Positions 43,491-51,187 of a stretch of DNA of 64,000 nt are shown here, one piece after another. A program made the translations under genes and the position numbers. The DNA is from Roseivirga misakiensis. GTDB lineage: Bacteria; Bacteroidota; Bacteroidia; Cytophagales; Cyclobacteriaceae. Position 1 is the first letter of the stretch, and each line of letters begins with the position of its first letter. The DNA is taken from contig NZ_MDGQ01000003.1 of the NCBI RefSeq assembly GCF_001747105.1, positions 1,054,001-1,118,000 on the forward strand. Reading direction: 5' to 3'. The notes under the pieces are model-generated. The model did no database searches. It worked only from the letters and a program-made list of their open reading frames with translations, and had not been told where the DNA came from.

Positions 43491-43525
43491 AAAACGGGAA
43501 GGCTGAATAGTCTTCCCGTTTTTTT
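43491..43525 (+). terminator. Intrinsic terminator after the MoxR gene
   Basis: AAAACGGGAAG pairs perfectly with CTTCCCGTTTT around a 10-base loop, followed by further T residues. The A-tract on the other side makes it bidirectional. Confidence 0.85.
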
Positions 43526-43607
43526 ATGCCCTTTTCAAACCACCTTTAAGTGGCTAGTGAATTCAATTCTCAGATAGAATCCTAAATTATTGACACTCCC
43601 CAATCGC

Positions 43608-43666
43608 TTAACATTACAGTAACATCATTAACATTTTAATAAACCATATGACAACTATTCTTAACA
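43608..43666 (+). promoter_or_regulatory. TTAACA-type repeats upstream of the beta-helix/receptor pair
   Basis: TTAACA at 43608, GTAACA at 43619 (11 bp later), TTAACA at 43628 and TTAACA at 43661 (33 bp later) lie on the same strand. Repeats of TTAACA with an 11-bp period resemble Pho boxes recognised by PhoB/PhoP-type regulators in other phyla. One interval is 9 bp, so the match is imperfect. Confidence 0.35.
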
Positions 43667-43734
43667 AATGGGTAAAAGCTTTGTGATCTCAATCTTATTG
43701 TTTTGGCATTAGAAATTAAAACCTAATCGAAAAC

Positions 43735-45420
43735 ATGAAACGTTCAATTAATCAACTCTTTAGCCTACTATTTGTGGCAGCAATCGCAATGATTGTTTCT
43801 GCGTGTGGGGACGACGACCCGCAGATTGCGGCTCCTATTGTATCTGGCCCTGCAGAGGTTTCAGTTACTGAAAATGAAACAACTACAGTTACTTTTAATA
43901 TTACCGTTGCAGGTGGTTTTTCTTCTGCCAATGTGGAGGCTACAGGTGGTACCGCCACTATCACAGCTCAACCAGCTGTCGCAGATGTAAGTGGATCAAT
44001 CACCGTTGATTATGCTGCTGGTGATGATGGTGCTGGTGCACTTACATTAACAGTAACAGATGCTGCTGGAAACACTGGTTCTACAACTGTTGTAATGGAG
44101 ATTGGAGATATCCCTGATACTTTCCAAGTAACAGATCTTACTGAAACAAGATCTGTTGGTGGTAATGATGTAGAGTTCAAGCAAACAAGAATTTCAGGAA
44201 TCATTAACAGAGATTATACTTTCACTAACGATGTGGCTTGGGTATTATCTGGAAGAGTGATTGTAGGTGCAGGGGCAACATTAACTATTGAGCCCGGTAC
44301 TATCGTAAAAGGACAAGGTGAGCAAGGTGCTGCTGCATCTGTGTTACTAGTAGCAAGAGGAGCGGATATCATTGCAAATGGTACAGCCAATGATCCAATC
44401 GTATTTACTTCTGTTCTTGATAATATTAACGTAGGTGAGTTCACTTCAACATTAGATATCAACAACGACCTTGGTCTTTGGGGTGGTGTTTTGATTCTAG
44501 GTAACGCACCGATTGTTGCTGAAGCTTCTGAAGTTCAAATTGAAGGAATTCCGACCTCTGTTACAGAAGGTATTTATGGAGGAAGTGACCCAATGGATAA
44601 CTCTGGATCTTTCACCTATTGTTCAATCAGATATACTGGCCAGCAATTAGGCCCAGGAAATGAGCTTCAAGGCTTGACTCTTGGTGGTGTTGGTAATGGA
44701 ACGGTTATCAGTCATGTTGAATCAATCAACTCTGCTGATGATGGCATCGAAATTTTCGGTGGAACTGTAAACATCTCAAACTTTATCGTATTAAACCCAG
44801 ATGATGATGGTTTCGATGCTGACCAAGGCTGGACAGGTACTGCGAGCAACCTTGTATATATCGGTGCTGCTGTCGATGCAGGTTTCGGTTCTGACCACCC
44901 ATTCGAGCTTGATGGACCTGAAGGTGATACTGGAGGTACAGCAGCAATTGGAACTTTCACTAACGCTACTGCTTGGGGAAGAAGTGCAACAGATTTTGCT
45001 GACTTAAGAGATGGTGCTACATACACAATATCAGACAGCTACTTCTTTGGATTTGCTGCCGGTGTTGACTTAGAATTAGACGCCGACGGGACTACTGACC
45101 CTAATGATGCAACTAAGAAACTATCTGATAATCCATTGATTTCTGATAACTACGCAGGAGACGATGTGACCTTCACTGGTCTTGAGTTCAGTGGAGTTGA
45201 CAGAGATGGTGCAACATCTTTCACAGACATCACTAAAATCTTGAACGATAAACTTGACGGAAGCCTGACTAATCCTGATAGAACAGCTCAAGTAGACAAC
45301 AACGAAGACGTAAAATTCCCTGCTAACAATAGCATTGTAAGTACAAAAACTAAAGGTGCAGATGTATCAGTATTAGGCTGGTCATACACCGCAGAACTTG
45401 GCCTTTTGGCTAATTTTTAA
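43735..45420 (+). CDS. Surface lipoprotein with Ig-like domain and beta-helix
   Basis: This 561-aa protein has a signal sequence ending VSAC24 followed by GDDD, a lipobox with the acidic surface-export signature of Bacteroidota lipoproteins. Residues about 33-125 are an Ig/cadherin-like module (VSVTENETTTVTFNITV, LTLTVTDAAGNTGS). The rest is a parallel beta-helix-like region with repeating ANGTANDPIVFTS, WGGVLILGNAPI, TLGGVGNGTVISHVE, DDGIEIFGGTVNISN and DDGFDADQGW. Precise role is unknown. It precedes a TonB-dependent receptor gene by 94 bases with a hairpin between, and is likely its partner for binding a ligand at the surface. Confidence 0.8.
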   Translation: MKRSINQLFSLLFVAAIAMIVSACGDDDPQIAAPIVSGPAEVSVTENETTTVTFNITVAGGFSSANVEATGGTATITAQPAVADVSGSITVDYAAGDDGAGALTLTVTDAAGNTGSTTVVMEIGDIPDTFQVTDLTETRSVGGNDVEFKQTRISGIINRDYTFTNDVAWVLSGRVIVGAGATLTIEPGTIVKGQGEQGAAASVLLVARGADIIANGTANDPIVFTSVLDNINVGEFTSTLDINNDLGLWGGVLILGNAPIVAEASEVQIEGIPTSVTEGIYGGSDPMDNSGSFTYCSIRYTGQQLGPGNELQGLTLGGVGNGTVISHVESINSADDGIEIFGGTVNISNFIVLNPDDDGFDADQGWTGTASNLVYIGAAVDAGFGSDHPFELDGPEGDTGGTAAIGTFTNATAWGRSATDFADLRDGATYTISDSYFFGFAAGVDLELDADGTTDPNDATKKLSDNPLISDNYAGDDVTFTGLEFSGVDRDGATSFTDITKILNDKLDGSLTNPDRTAQVDNNEDVKFPANNSIVSTKTKGADVSVLGWSYTAELGLLANF

Positions 45421-45448
45421 TGATTGAAAATTAATTACTAATACAACT

Positions 45449-45486
45449 TTGCTCGTGAGTTTATTTCGCTCACGGGCAATTTTATT
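45449..45486 (+). terminator. Hairpin between the beta-helix and receptor genes
   Basis: TTGCTCGTGAG pairs with CTCACGGGCAA (one wobble), followed by TTTTATTT. It may be a partial terminator that makes the lipoprotein more abundant than the receptor. Confidence 0.65.
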
Positions 45487-45514
45487 TGAGACGAAATAGT
45501 AACACTGATAAAGA

Positions 45515-48361
45515 ATGAAAAACGTAAGATTAGTTTTAATCGCTTCATTGCTAGCTTTTGCGCAAGTTGCTTTTGCCCAAACTGGTAAGATTAGAGGTAC
45601 AACATTTGACCGTACCAATGGTGAGCCAATGTGGGGCGTTCAAGTATTTGTTGTAGGCACGCAAAATGGTGCAGCAGCAGACTTTGATGGGAAGTTCGAA
45701 TTAACCATAGCTCCTGGTACCTACACTATACAAGCGAAATTTGTAGGAACAGTCTCTGTTAAAATTGAGAATGTCGTCGTAAAAGCAGGAGAAGTTACCG
45801 TGCTAGACGCCATTTGGATGGAGCCTGCTGTTTCTGAACTTGAAGATATTGTAGTAACTGCTGAAGCAATCAAAACAACGGATATTGCTTTACTAACTGC
45901 AAAACGAAAGTCTACGAACCTAATCGACGGTATTTCGTCACAACAAATCAAAAGATCTGGTGACAGCGACGTGGCCGGAGCAATTAAAAGAGTCCCTGGT
46001 GTTTCAATACAAGGAGGGCAATATGTTTTTGTAAGAGGTCTTGGTGATCGTTATACAAAAACGATACTAAATGGCGTGGAAGTTCCTGGTTTAGACCCTG
46101 ACAGAAATGCAATACAAATCGACATATTCCCTACTTCACTAATCGATAATATCATCGTATACAAAAACTTCACTCCTGATTTAAGTGCAGATTTTGTAGG
46201 AGGTACCGTGAACATCGAGACCAAAGATTTCCCTGAAGAGAAAACAATGAACTTATCTTTCAGTGTGGAATACAACCCTTCAATGCACCTGAGAAATGAC
46301 TTTTTAGGTTACCAAGGTGGTGGCACAGACTTTTTAGGTTTCGACGATGGTACAAGAGACCTACCGTTCGACGGAAGAACTGGCGATATACCATCTCCAA
46401 TCCTCCGTGACCCTGTAACCGAAAGTATTACAAGGTCTTTTAACCCGACAATGGCCACTCAGCAAGAATCTAACTTTGCTAATATCAGTCTTGGTTTTTC
46501 TATCGGTGATCAGATTGACTGGAAAGGCAAGAAACTCGGCTATATCGGCGCAATCAACTACAACAACACATCTACTTTCTACGAGCAAGCGGTAGACGGA
46601 GCGAGCGTAAAACCAACAGAAGACGACGACTTCGCGCTTATTTCTGACACAAGATTCCAAGGAGCTTTAGGAATAAGAGATGCACAACTCAGCGGTTTGG
46701 CAGGATTATCTTTAAAGAGCGACAAAAATAAGTACCGTTTCCAAGCTATGCACATTCAGAATGGTACAGAAAGAGCTGCGCAAAGAACACGCGTTCGTTC
46801 AAACAACAACTTCAATACAGCCATAGTTGACAACTTGGAGTATACAGAGCGTTTCTTAACAAACTTCTTGATCGCTGGTGAACATTACTTCAATGGCAAC
46901 GAATCTCAATTGGAATGGAAAGTGTCTCCTACTTTTTCAACCATCAACGACAAAGACATTCGAATCACACCATTTACTATTGACGACGGTCTTGTAGCCA
47001 TCAACCCACAAGAAGGTGGTGAGCCAAACAGAATCTGGAGACTTTTAACGGAGCAAAACTACGTAGCGAAAGTAGATTACACCAAAAACTACGCTTTCAG
47101 AGGAAGAGACGCTAAGTTTAAGGTTGGCGCAAGCAATATTTATAAGACAAGAGACTACGAAATTCAGAACTACGTAACTCAAATTAGAGGTAACCAAGGT
47201 TTATTGAATTTAGATAGCGATCCAGATAGACTCTTTGCTGAAGAAAACATTTGGACTGCAGACAGAGGAACCGGTGTCTACATTCAGGATAACTTCAACC
47301 TTTCTAATGCTTATGAAGGTAGAATCAACATTACTGGTGCTTATGCCATGAGTGAATTAGCACTTTCAAGCAAATTGAAAACAATTCTTGGATTAAGAGT
47401 TGAGCAGTACGATCAGTGGTATACAGGGGTAAACCAAGCTGGTGCTAACCCGAACGATCCGACTGGAAGAGTTTTCAATGATGACAAAGTGTTGAGTTCA
47501 TTTGAGTTCTTCCCATCAGTAAACTTCATCTATAATGTGTTCGAAAACTCAAACTTAAGAGCTTCTTATGCCAGAACAATAGCAAGGCCTTCTTTCAAAG
47601 AAAAATCTACTGCAGAAATCCAAGACGTGTTAACGGGTAGAACTTTTATTGGTAACATCGACCTAGTTGAGACTAACATTGAAAACTTTGATATCAGATG
47701 GGAATACTTCTTTGGCAGAGGAGAGACGATCTCAATAGGCGCTTTCTATAAGGACTTTACCAACCCAATTGAGCTTGTAAGGTCCGATAGAGCTGCTAAC
47801 GATTTTAGTCCGCAAAATGTAGGAAATGCAGAAATCACTGGAGTTGAGCTTGAAATCAGAAAGAACCTAGCATTCATTACGCCTGCTTTAGAAAACCTTT
47901 CATTCATTTCTAACATCACCGTTACTGACGCTACTGTAAACCTTACGCCACTTGAACAAATAGGTAGAATTAATGGTCTCAGAACTGGCGAAGATTTCTC
48001 TCTGACTAGAGATTTTGTAGGTCAGCCTCCATACATTGTTAATGCTTCTTTTGCCTATACAGATTTTGAGAACTTCTGGGAAGCCAGCGTAAGCTACAAT
48101 GTACAAGGAAGAACGCTCGCCGTGGTTGGTGTTAACCGTACACCTGATACCTACAATGTGCCTTTCAATAGCCTTAACGTAAACCTTCAAAAGAGTTTTG
48201 GTATGGAAGGTGAGCACACTTTCGGCTTAAGAATCAATAACATTCTTGGCGATTTACAGGAAAGAGAGTTTGAGTCTTTTGGAAGTGCTAATCAGATTGA
48301 AACTAGAAGAGACCCGGGAACTTCTTTTAGACTGAAATACAGCTACAATTTCTTGAGATAA
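45515..48361 (+). CDS. TonB-dependent receptor with carboxypeptidase-regulatory-like domain
   Basis: This 948-aa outer-membrane protein has a signal peptide (about 1-21, ending VAFAQ). A CarboxypepD-reg-like domain is at about 24-105 (IRGTTFDRTNGEPMWGVQVFV). The plug at about 120-240 has SQQIKRSGDSDVAGAIKRVPG, FVRGLGDRYTKTILNGVEVPG and GGTVNIETKDFPE. A 22-strand-type barrel ends in FRLKYSYNFLR. The plug version resembles receptors found next to beta-helix lipoproteins. Substrate not known; the TTAACA repeats upstream of the pair hint at phosphate or a related starvation signal (weak). Confidence 0.92.
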   Translation: MKNVRLVLIASLLAFAQVAFAQTGKIRGTTFDRTNGEPMWGVQVFVVGTQNGAAADFDGKFELTIAPGTYTIQAKFVGTVSVKIENVVVKAGEVTVLDAIWMEPAVSELEDIVVTAEAIKTTDIALLTAKRKSTNLIDGISSQQIKRSGDSDVAGAIKRVPGVSIQGGQYVFVRGLGDRYTKTILNGVEVPGLDPDRNAIQIDIFPTSLIDNIIVYKNFTPDLSADFVGGTVNIETKDFPEEKTMNLSFSVEYNPSMHLRNDFLGYQGGGTDFLGFDDGTRDLPFDGRTGDIPSPILRDPVTESITRSFNPTMATQQESNFANISLGFSIGDQIDWKGKKLGYIGAINYNNTSTFYEQAVDGASVKPTEDDDFALISDTRFQGALGIRDAQLSGLAGLSLKSDKNKYRFQAMHIQNGTERAAQRTRVRSNNNFNTAIVDNLEYTERFLTNFLIAGEHYFNGNESQLEWKVSPTFSTINDKDIRITPFTIDDGLVAINPQEGGEPNRIWRLLTEQNYVAKVDYTKNYAFRGRDAKFKVGASNIYKTRDYEIQNYVTQIRGNQGLLNLDSDPDRLFAEENIWTADRGTGVYIQDNFNLSNAYEGRINITGAYAMSELALSSKLKTILGLRVEQYDQWYTGVNQAGANPNDPTGRVFNDDKVLSSFEFFPSVNFIYNVFENSNLRASYARTIARPSFKEKSTAEIQDVLTGRTFIGNIDLVETNIENFDIRWEYFFGRGETISIGAFYKDFTNPIELVRSDRAANDFSPQNVGNAEITGVELEIRKNLAFITPALENLSFISNITVTDATVNLTPLEQIGRINGLRTGEDFSLTRDFVGQPPYIVNASFAYTDFENFWEASVSYNVQGRTLAVVGVNRTPDTYNVPFNSLNVNLQKSFGMEGEHTFGLRINNILGDLQEREFESFGSANQIETRRDPGTSFRLKYSYNFLR

Positions 48362-48386
48362 AAACACCAATAAACACACTACAATC

Positions 48387-48416
48387 AAGCCTCGGCATTT
48401 ATGTCGGGGCTTTTTT
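48387..48416 (+). terminator. Intrinsic terminator after the TonB-dependent receptor
   Basis: AAGCCTCG pairs with CGGGGCTT (one wobble) around GCATTTATGT, followed by TTTTTT. Confidence 0.8.
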
Positions 48417-48483
48417 ATGTTCGATTTATCCCTAAAAAACTAAATTCGCCGAACATTCAGGGGGCAAAAAGACTTTTAGAAGT

Positions 48484-49383
48484 ATGGGGCAAAAAATACT
48501 AATCACCGGAGGAACAGGGCTTGTGGGAAGCGCACTTATTCCTATGCTAAAAAAGCAAGGACATGAAATCGTAGTCCTAAGCCGAAAGAAAAGCAGAAAT
48601 GCCGATTACGAGGTCTTTGAGTGGGATTATAAGAAAGACTACATAGAAGAAGGTGCGCTAGAGGGGGTCGATAGTATTATTCATTTGGCGGGTGCTGGCG
48701 TGGCCGATGAAAAATGGACAGTAGAGAGAAAAGACGAAATCTATAATAGCAGAACCAAAACCTCAATTCTACTTTTTAAAACCCTAGAAAAAGGAAATCA
48801 TCAGGTTAAAAGCTTTATTGCCGCATCTGCGATTGGTATCTACGGAAATGATACTGGTAACAGTATTGTGAGTGAAACTTCCGCGACTGGTTCAGGTTTC
48901 TTAGCCCATGTAACCGACGCTTGGGAAACGGCTACCAACAAAATAAAAAGCCTAAACATCCGACTTGTGCAATTACGCGTAGGCATAGTCCTAAGTAAAA
49001 AGGGTGGAGCCCTTGTAGAGCTGCTAAAACCACCAGTAGCAGCACCTTTAGGGAAAGGGGATCAGTACATGAGTTGGATTCACATTGGTGATCTATCCCG
49101 CATGTTTGTTGAAGCCGTGGAAAACTCAGCAATGGAAGGTGCATTTAATGCTGTGGCACCAAGCCCAGAAACGAACAAAAACCTTACCCGAAAAGCCGCA
49201 AAAGCTTTTAAAAAGACGTTTCTCCCGATCCCTGTCCCTGCACTGGTTATTAAACTAATGTTGGGAGAAATGTCCACCATTGTACTTGGTGGCAGTCGGG
49301 TGAGTAGCGCTAAAATTCAACGAGAGGGGTTTGAGTTTAAGTACCCTAAACTGGATAAGGCGCTAGATGATTTAGGCGCTTAG
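48484..49383 (+). CDS. TIGR01777-type epimerase/oxidoreductase (SDR39U1-like)
   Basis: This 299-aa extended-SDR protein has an NADP-binding N-terminus ILITGGTGLVGSALI (4-18) and LSRKK after beta-2. IHLAGAGVADEKW and the SRTKTSILLF segment are typical of this subfamily. Catalytic-site AASAIGIYG, then WIHIGDLSRMFVEAVE and the C-terminal VPALVIKLMLGEMS, complete the match. Substrate unknown for the family. It is probably a single-gene unit, since 111 bases separate it from the LOG-family gene. Confidence 0.88.
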   Translation: MGQKILITGGTGLVGSALIPMLKKQGHEIVVLSRKKSRNADYEVFEWDYKKDYIEEGALEGVDSIIHLAGAGVADEKWTVERKDEIYNSRTKTSILLFKTLEKGNHQVKSFIAASAIGIYGNDTGNSIVSETSATGSGFLAHVTDAWETATNKIKSLNIRLVQLRVGIVLSKKGGALVELLKPPVAAPLGKGDQYMSWIHIGDLSRMFVEAVENSAMEGAFNAVAPSPETNKNLTRKAAKAFKKTFLPIPVPALVIKLMLGEMSTIVLGGSRVSSAKIQREGFEFKYPKLDKALDDLGA

Positions 49384-49494
49384 TGTTTAATCAAAATCTA
49401 TCAACTCAACTTTTTACCAAACCCAACGTTATCGGAAAGCTAGTTTCCTAAATTGTAGGAAACGCTAAAGTTTAAAAAGAGCAAAATATCAAAT

Positions 49495-50199
49495 ATGAGT
49501 AACGAAGATAAAATCAAACAGGCTTTTAAGGATAGAGATTGGAATGAGATTAAAACCCACGATTCTTGGGTAATCTTTAAAGTGATGGCAGAAATGGTAG
49601 AAGGATTTGAAAAGTTAGCGAAAATAGGTCCCTGCGTCTCTATTTTTGGTTCAGCACGAACTAAGCCAGACCAACCTTACTATCAAATGGCCGAAGATAT
49701 TGCCGCCAAACTGGTAAGACATGGTTATGGTGTAATTACAGGTGGTGGACCTGGTATTATGGAAGCTGGTAACAAAGGTGCCAACAGTGAAAATGGTAAA
49801 TCTGTGGGGCTTGGAATTGAACTCCCTTTCGAACAAGGAAACAACATATATATAGACCCAGATAAACTGATCTCCTTTGACTATTTCTTCGTCAGAAAGG
49901 TAATGTTCGTCAAATACTCTCAGGGATTTATCGTGATGCCTGGTGGATTCGGTACCCTCGACGAACTTTTCGAAGCGATTACACTGATTCAAACTAACAA
50001 AATTGGTCGATTCCCGATCGTATTGGTGGGTAAGGATTACTGGGGTGGATTAATGGACTGGGTGAAAAATACCATGCTTAGCTTCGGTAATATTAGCGAA
50101 AAAGACCTCGACCTGATCAACCTCGTGGAAACCCCAACTGAAGCGGTAAATGTGATTGACGAATTCTATTCTAAATACCTATTAACACCTAACTTCTAA
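49495..50199 (+). CDS. LOG family protein (TIGR00730, cytokinin-activating enzyme-like)
   Basis: This 234-aa Rossmann protein has FGSARTKP near 51-58, GGGPGIMEAG at 83-92 and the hallmark P149-G-G-F-G-T-L-D-E157. LOG proteins hydrolyse nucleoside 5'-monophosphates, releasing free bases such as cytokinins or purines from nucleotides. The roughly 40-residue helical N-terminal extension marks the longer bacterial subgroup. Its stop overlaps the start of the HAD gene by one base, so the two are coupled. Both products could handle nucleotide or sugar-phosphate salvage (inference). Confidence 0.88.
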   Translation: MSNEDKIKQAFKDRDWNEIKTHDSWVIFKVMAEMVEGFEKLAKIGPCVSIFGSARTKPDQPYYQMAEDIAAKLVRHGYGVITGGGPGIMEAGNKGANSENGKSVGLGIELPFEQGNNIYIDPDKLISFDYFFVRKVMFVKYSQGFIVMPGGFGTLDELFEAITLIQTNKIGRFPIVLVGKDYWGGLMDWVKNTMLSFGNISEKDLDLINLVETPTEAVNVIDEFYSKYLLTPNF

Positions 50200-50858
50200 T
50201 GGTTAAACACCTACTATTTGACTGTGATGGTGTACTGATTGACACAGAAATTGTAGCTGCAGAAGTTGTCTCTTCGTGGCTACAATCCATCGGCGTGGCA
50301 ATTGATCTTGAAACGTATATCCGTGACTATACAGGCAAAACCTTTACCGATATTATCAAGTCATTGCAGTCAAAAGGAGAGATTCGAGAGAATTTAGCCT
50401 TAGATACGGTTATACCCGAGTTAGATGCAACTGTTAGGGATAATCAAAGGCCAATTTCTGGTGTTTGGGATATGTTGGATTCACTGAAGATTCAACGCTC
50501 TGTAGTTTCTAATAGTGCCAAAGACTACGTGGAGTTAGCCCTTGATAAGCTATCAATTACCGATCATTTCCAAGGACGTATCTTCTCTGCCGATATGGTT
50601 GAAAAGGGCAAACCAAGTCCAGATGTGTACCTTTTAGCACTTGAAACTTTACAACTCCAACCTGACGAAGTGATCGTTATAGAAGACAGCCGAGCAGGGG
50701 TGAAAGCTGCGACAGCGGCGGGTCTTGAAGTCATTGGCTTTTTAGGAGGAAGCCATGTGAGAGATGGCTTAAAGGCCTCACTACAAGAAGCAGGCGCAAA
50801 AAGTTTCGCCCAAAATCATCAGGAATTATCGGAGCGCTTGGCTCAATACCAAGGCTAA
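50199..50858 (+). CDS. HAD superfamily hydrolase, subfamily IA
   Basis: This 219-aa protein has the catalytic D8-x-D10 in LLFDCDGVLIDTE, Ser/Asn motif II in VVSNSAKDY, motif III Lys in KGKPSPDVY and motif IV in VIEDSRAGVKAA. The cap is helical (about 15-85), as in phosphoglycolate phosphatase and beta-phosphoglucomutase relatives. Substrate is a small phosphorylated metabolite, not resolvable here. Coupled to the LOG-family gene; convergent with the STN gene, overlapping it by four bases. Confidence 0.88.
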   Translation: MVKHLLFDCDGVLIDTEIVAAEVVSSWLQSIGVAIDLETYIRDYTGKTFTDIIKSLQSKGEIRENLALDTVIPELDATVRDNQRPISGVWDMLDSLKIQRSVVSNSAKDYVELALDKLSITDHFQGRIFSADMVEKGKPSPDVYLLALETLQLQPDEVIVIEDSRAGVKAATAAGLEVIGFLGGSHVRDGLKASLQEAGAKSFAQNHQELSERLAQYQG

Positions 50859-51184
50859 AACCGATCTGGATTTTTTGGTTTCAATATGACCTTATGTCGT
50901 CTGGCTTGAAAAATCAGGTCGTCGGATTTAAAGATTTCAGCTAAAACCTCTCTCAGTGCTACCTTTTTAAACGATAGGTTGATTTTGCGGTCCGAATTAA
51001 AAGAACTTGGCGAATACACGAACACCAAGCCCTCCAATTCACCCTCCAGTTTTCTTAAAGCATCTTTAACAGGCATATCGCTAAAAGAGATAGTCACTTC
51101 TTTTGATAGATAGTCTGTTTTCTCCTGTGTAAAAAACATTGCGGAAAGGACGATGAAGAGCGATATGGTGACTTTTTTAAACAA
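50855..51184 (-). CDS. Free-standing STN-domain protein
   Basis: This 109-aa protein has a signal-like hydrophobic start (about 1-19). A single secretin/TonB N-terminal (STN) domain follows (ISFSDMPVKDALRKLEGEL, LREVLAEIFKSDDLIFQA). It has no plug or barrel. The domain resembles the STN domain at the start of the receptor encoded three bases upstream (LAIQDQPISEVLKRLEA). In FecA-type systems the STN domain contacts FecR, so a soluble second copy might compete for, or titrate, the anti-sigma factor (inference). Confidence 0.75.
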   Translation of the reverse strand: MFKKVTISLFIVLSAMFFTQEKTDYLSKEVTISFSDMPVKDALRKLEGELEGLVFVYSPSSFNSDRKINLSFKKVALREVLAEIFKSDDLIFQARRHKVILKPKNPDRF

Positions 51185-51187
51185 AGA

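Noticed and set aside
44712-45026. Minus-strand ORF of 104 codons in the beta-helix gene
   Set aside because: Ala/Pro/Ser-rich antisense shadow of a confidently coding region.
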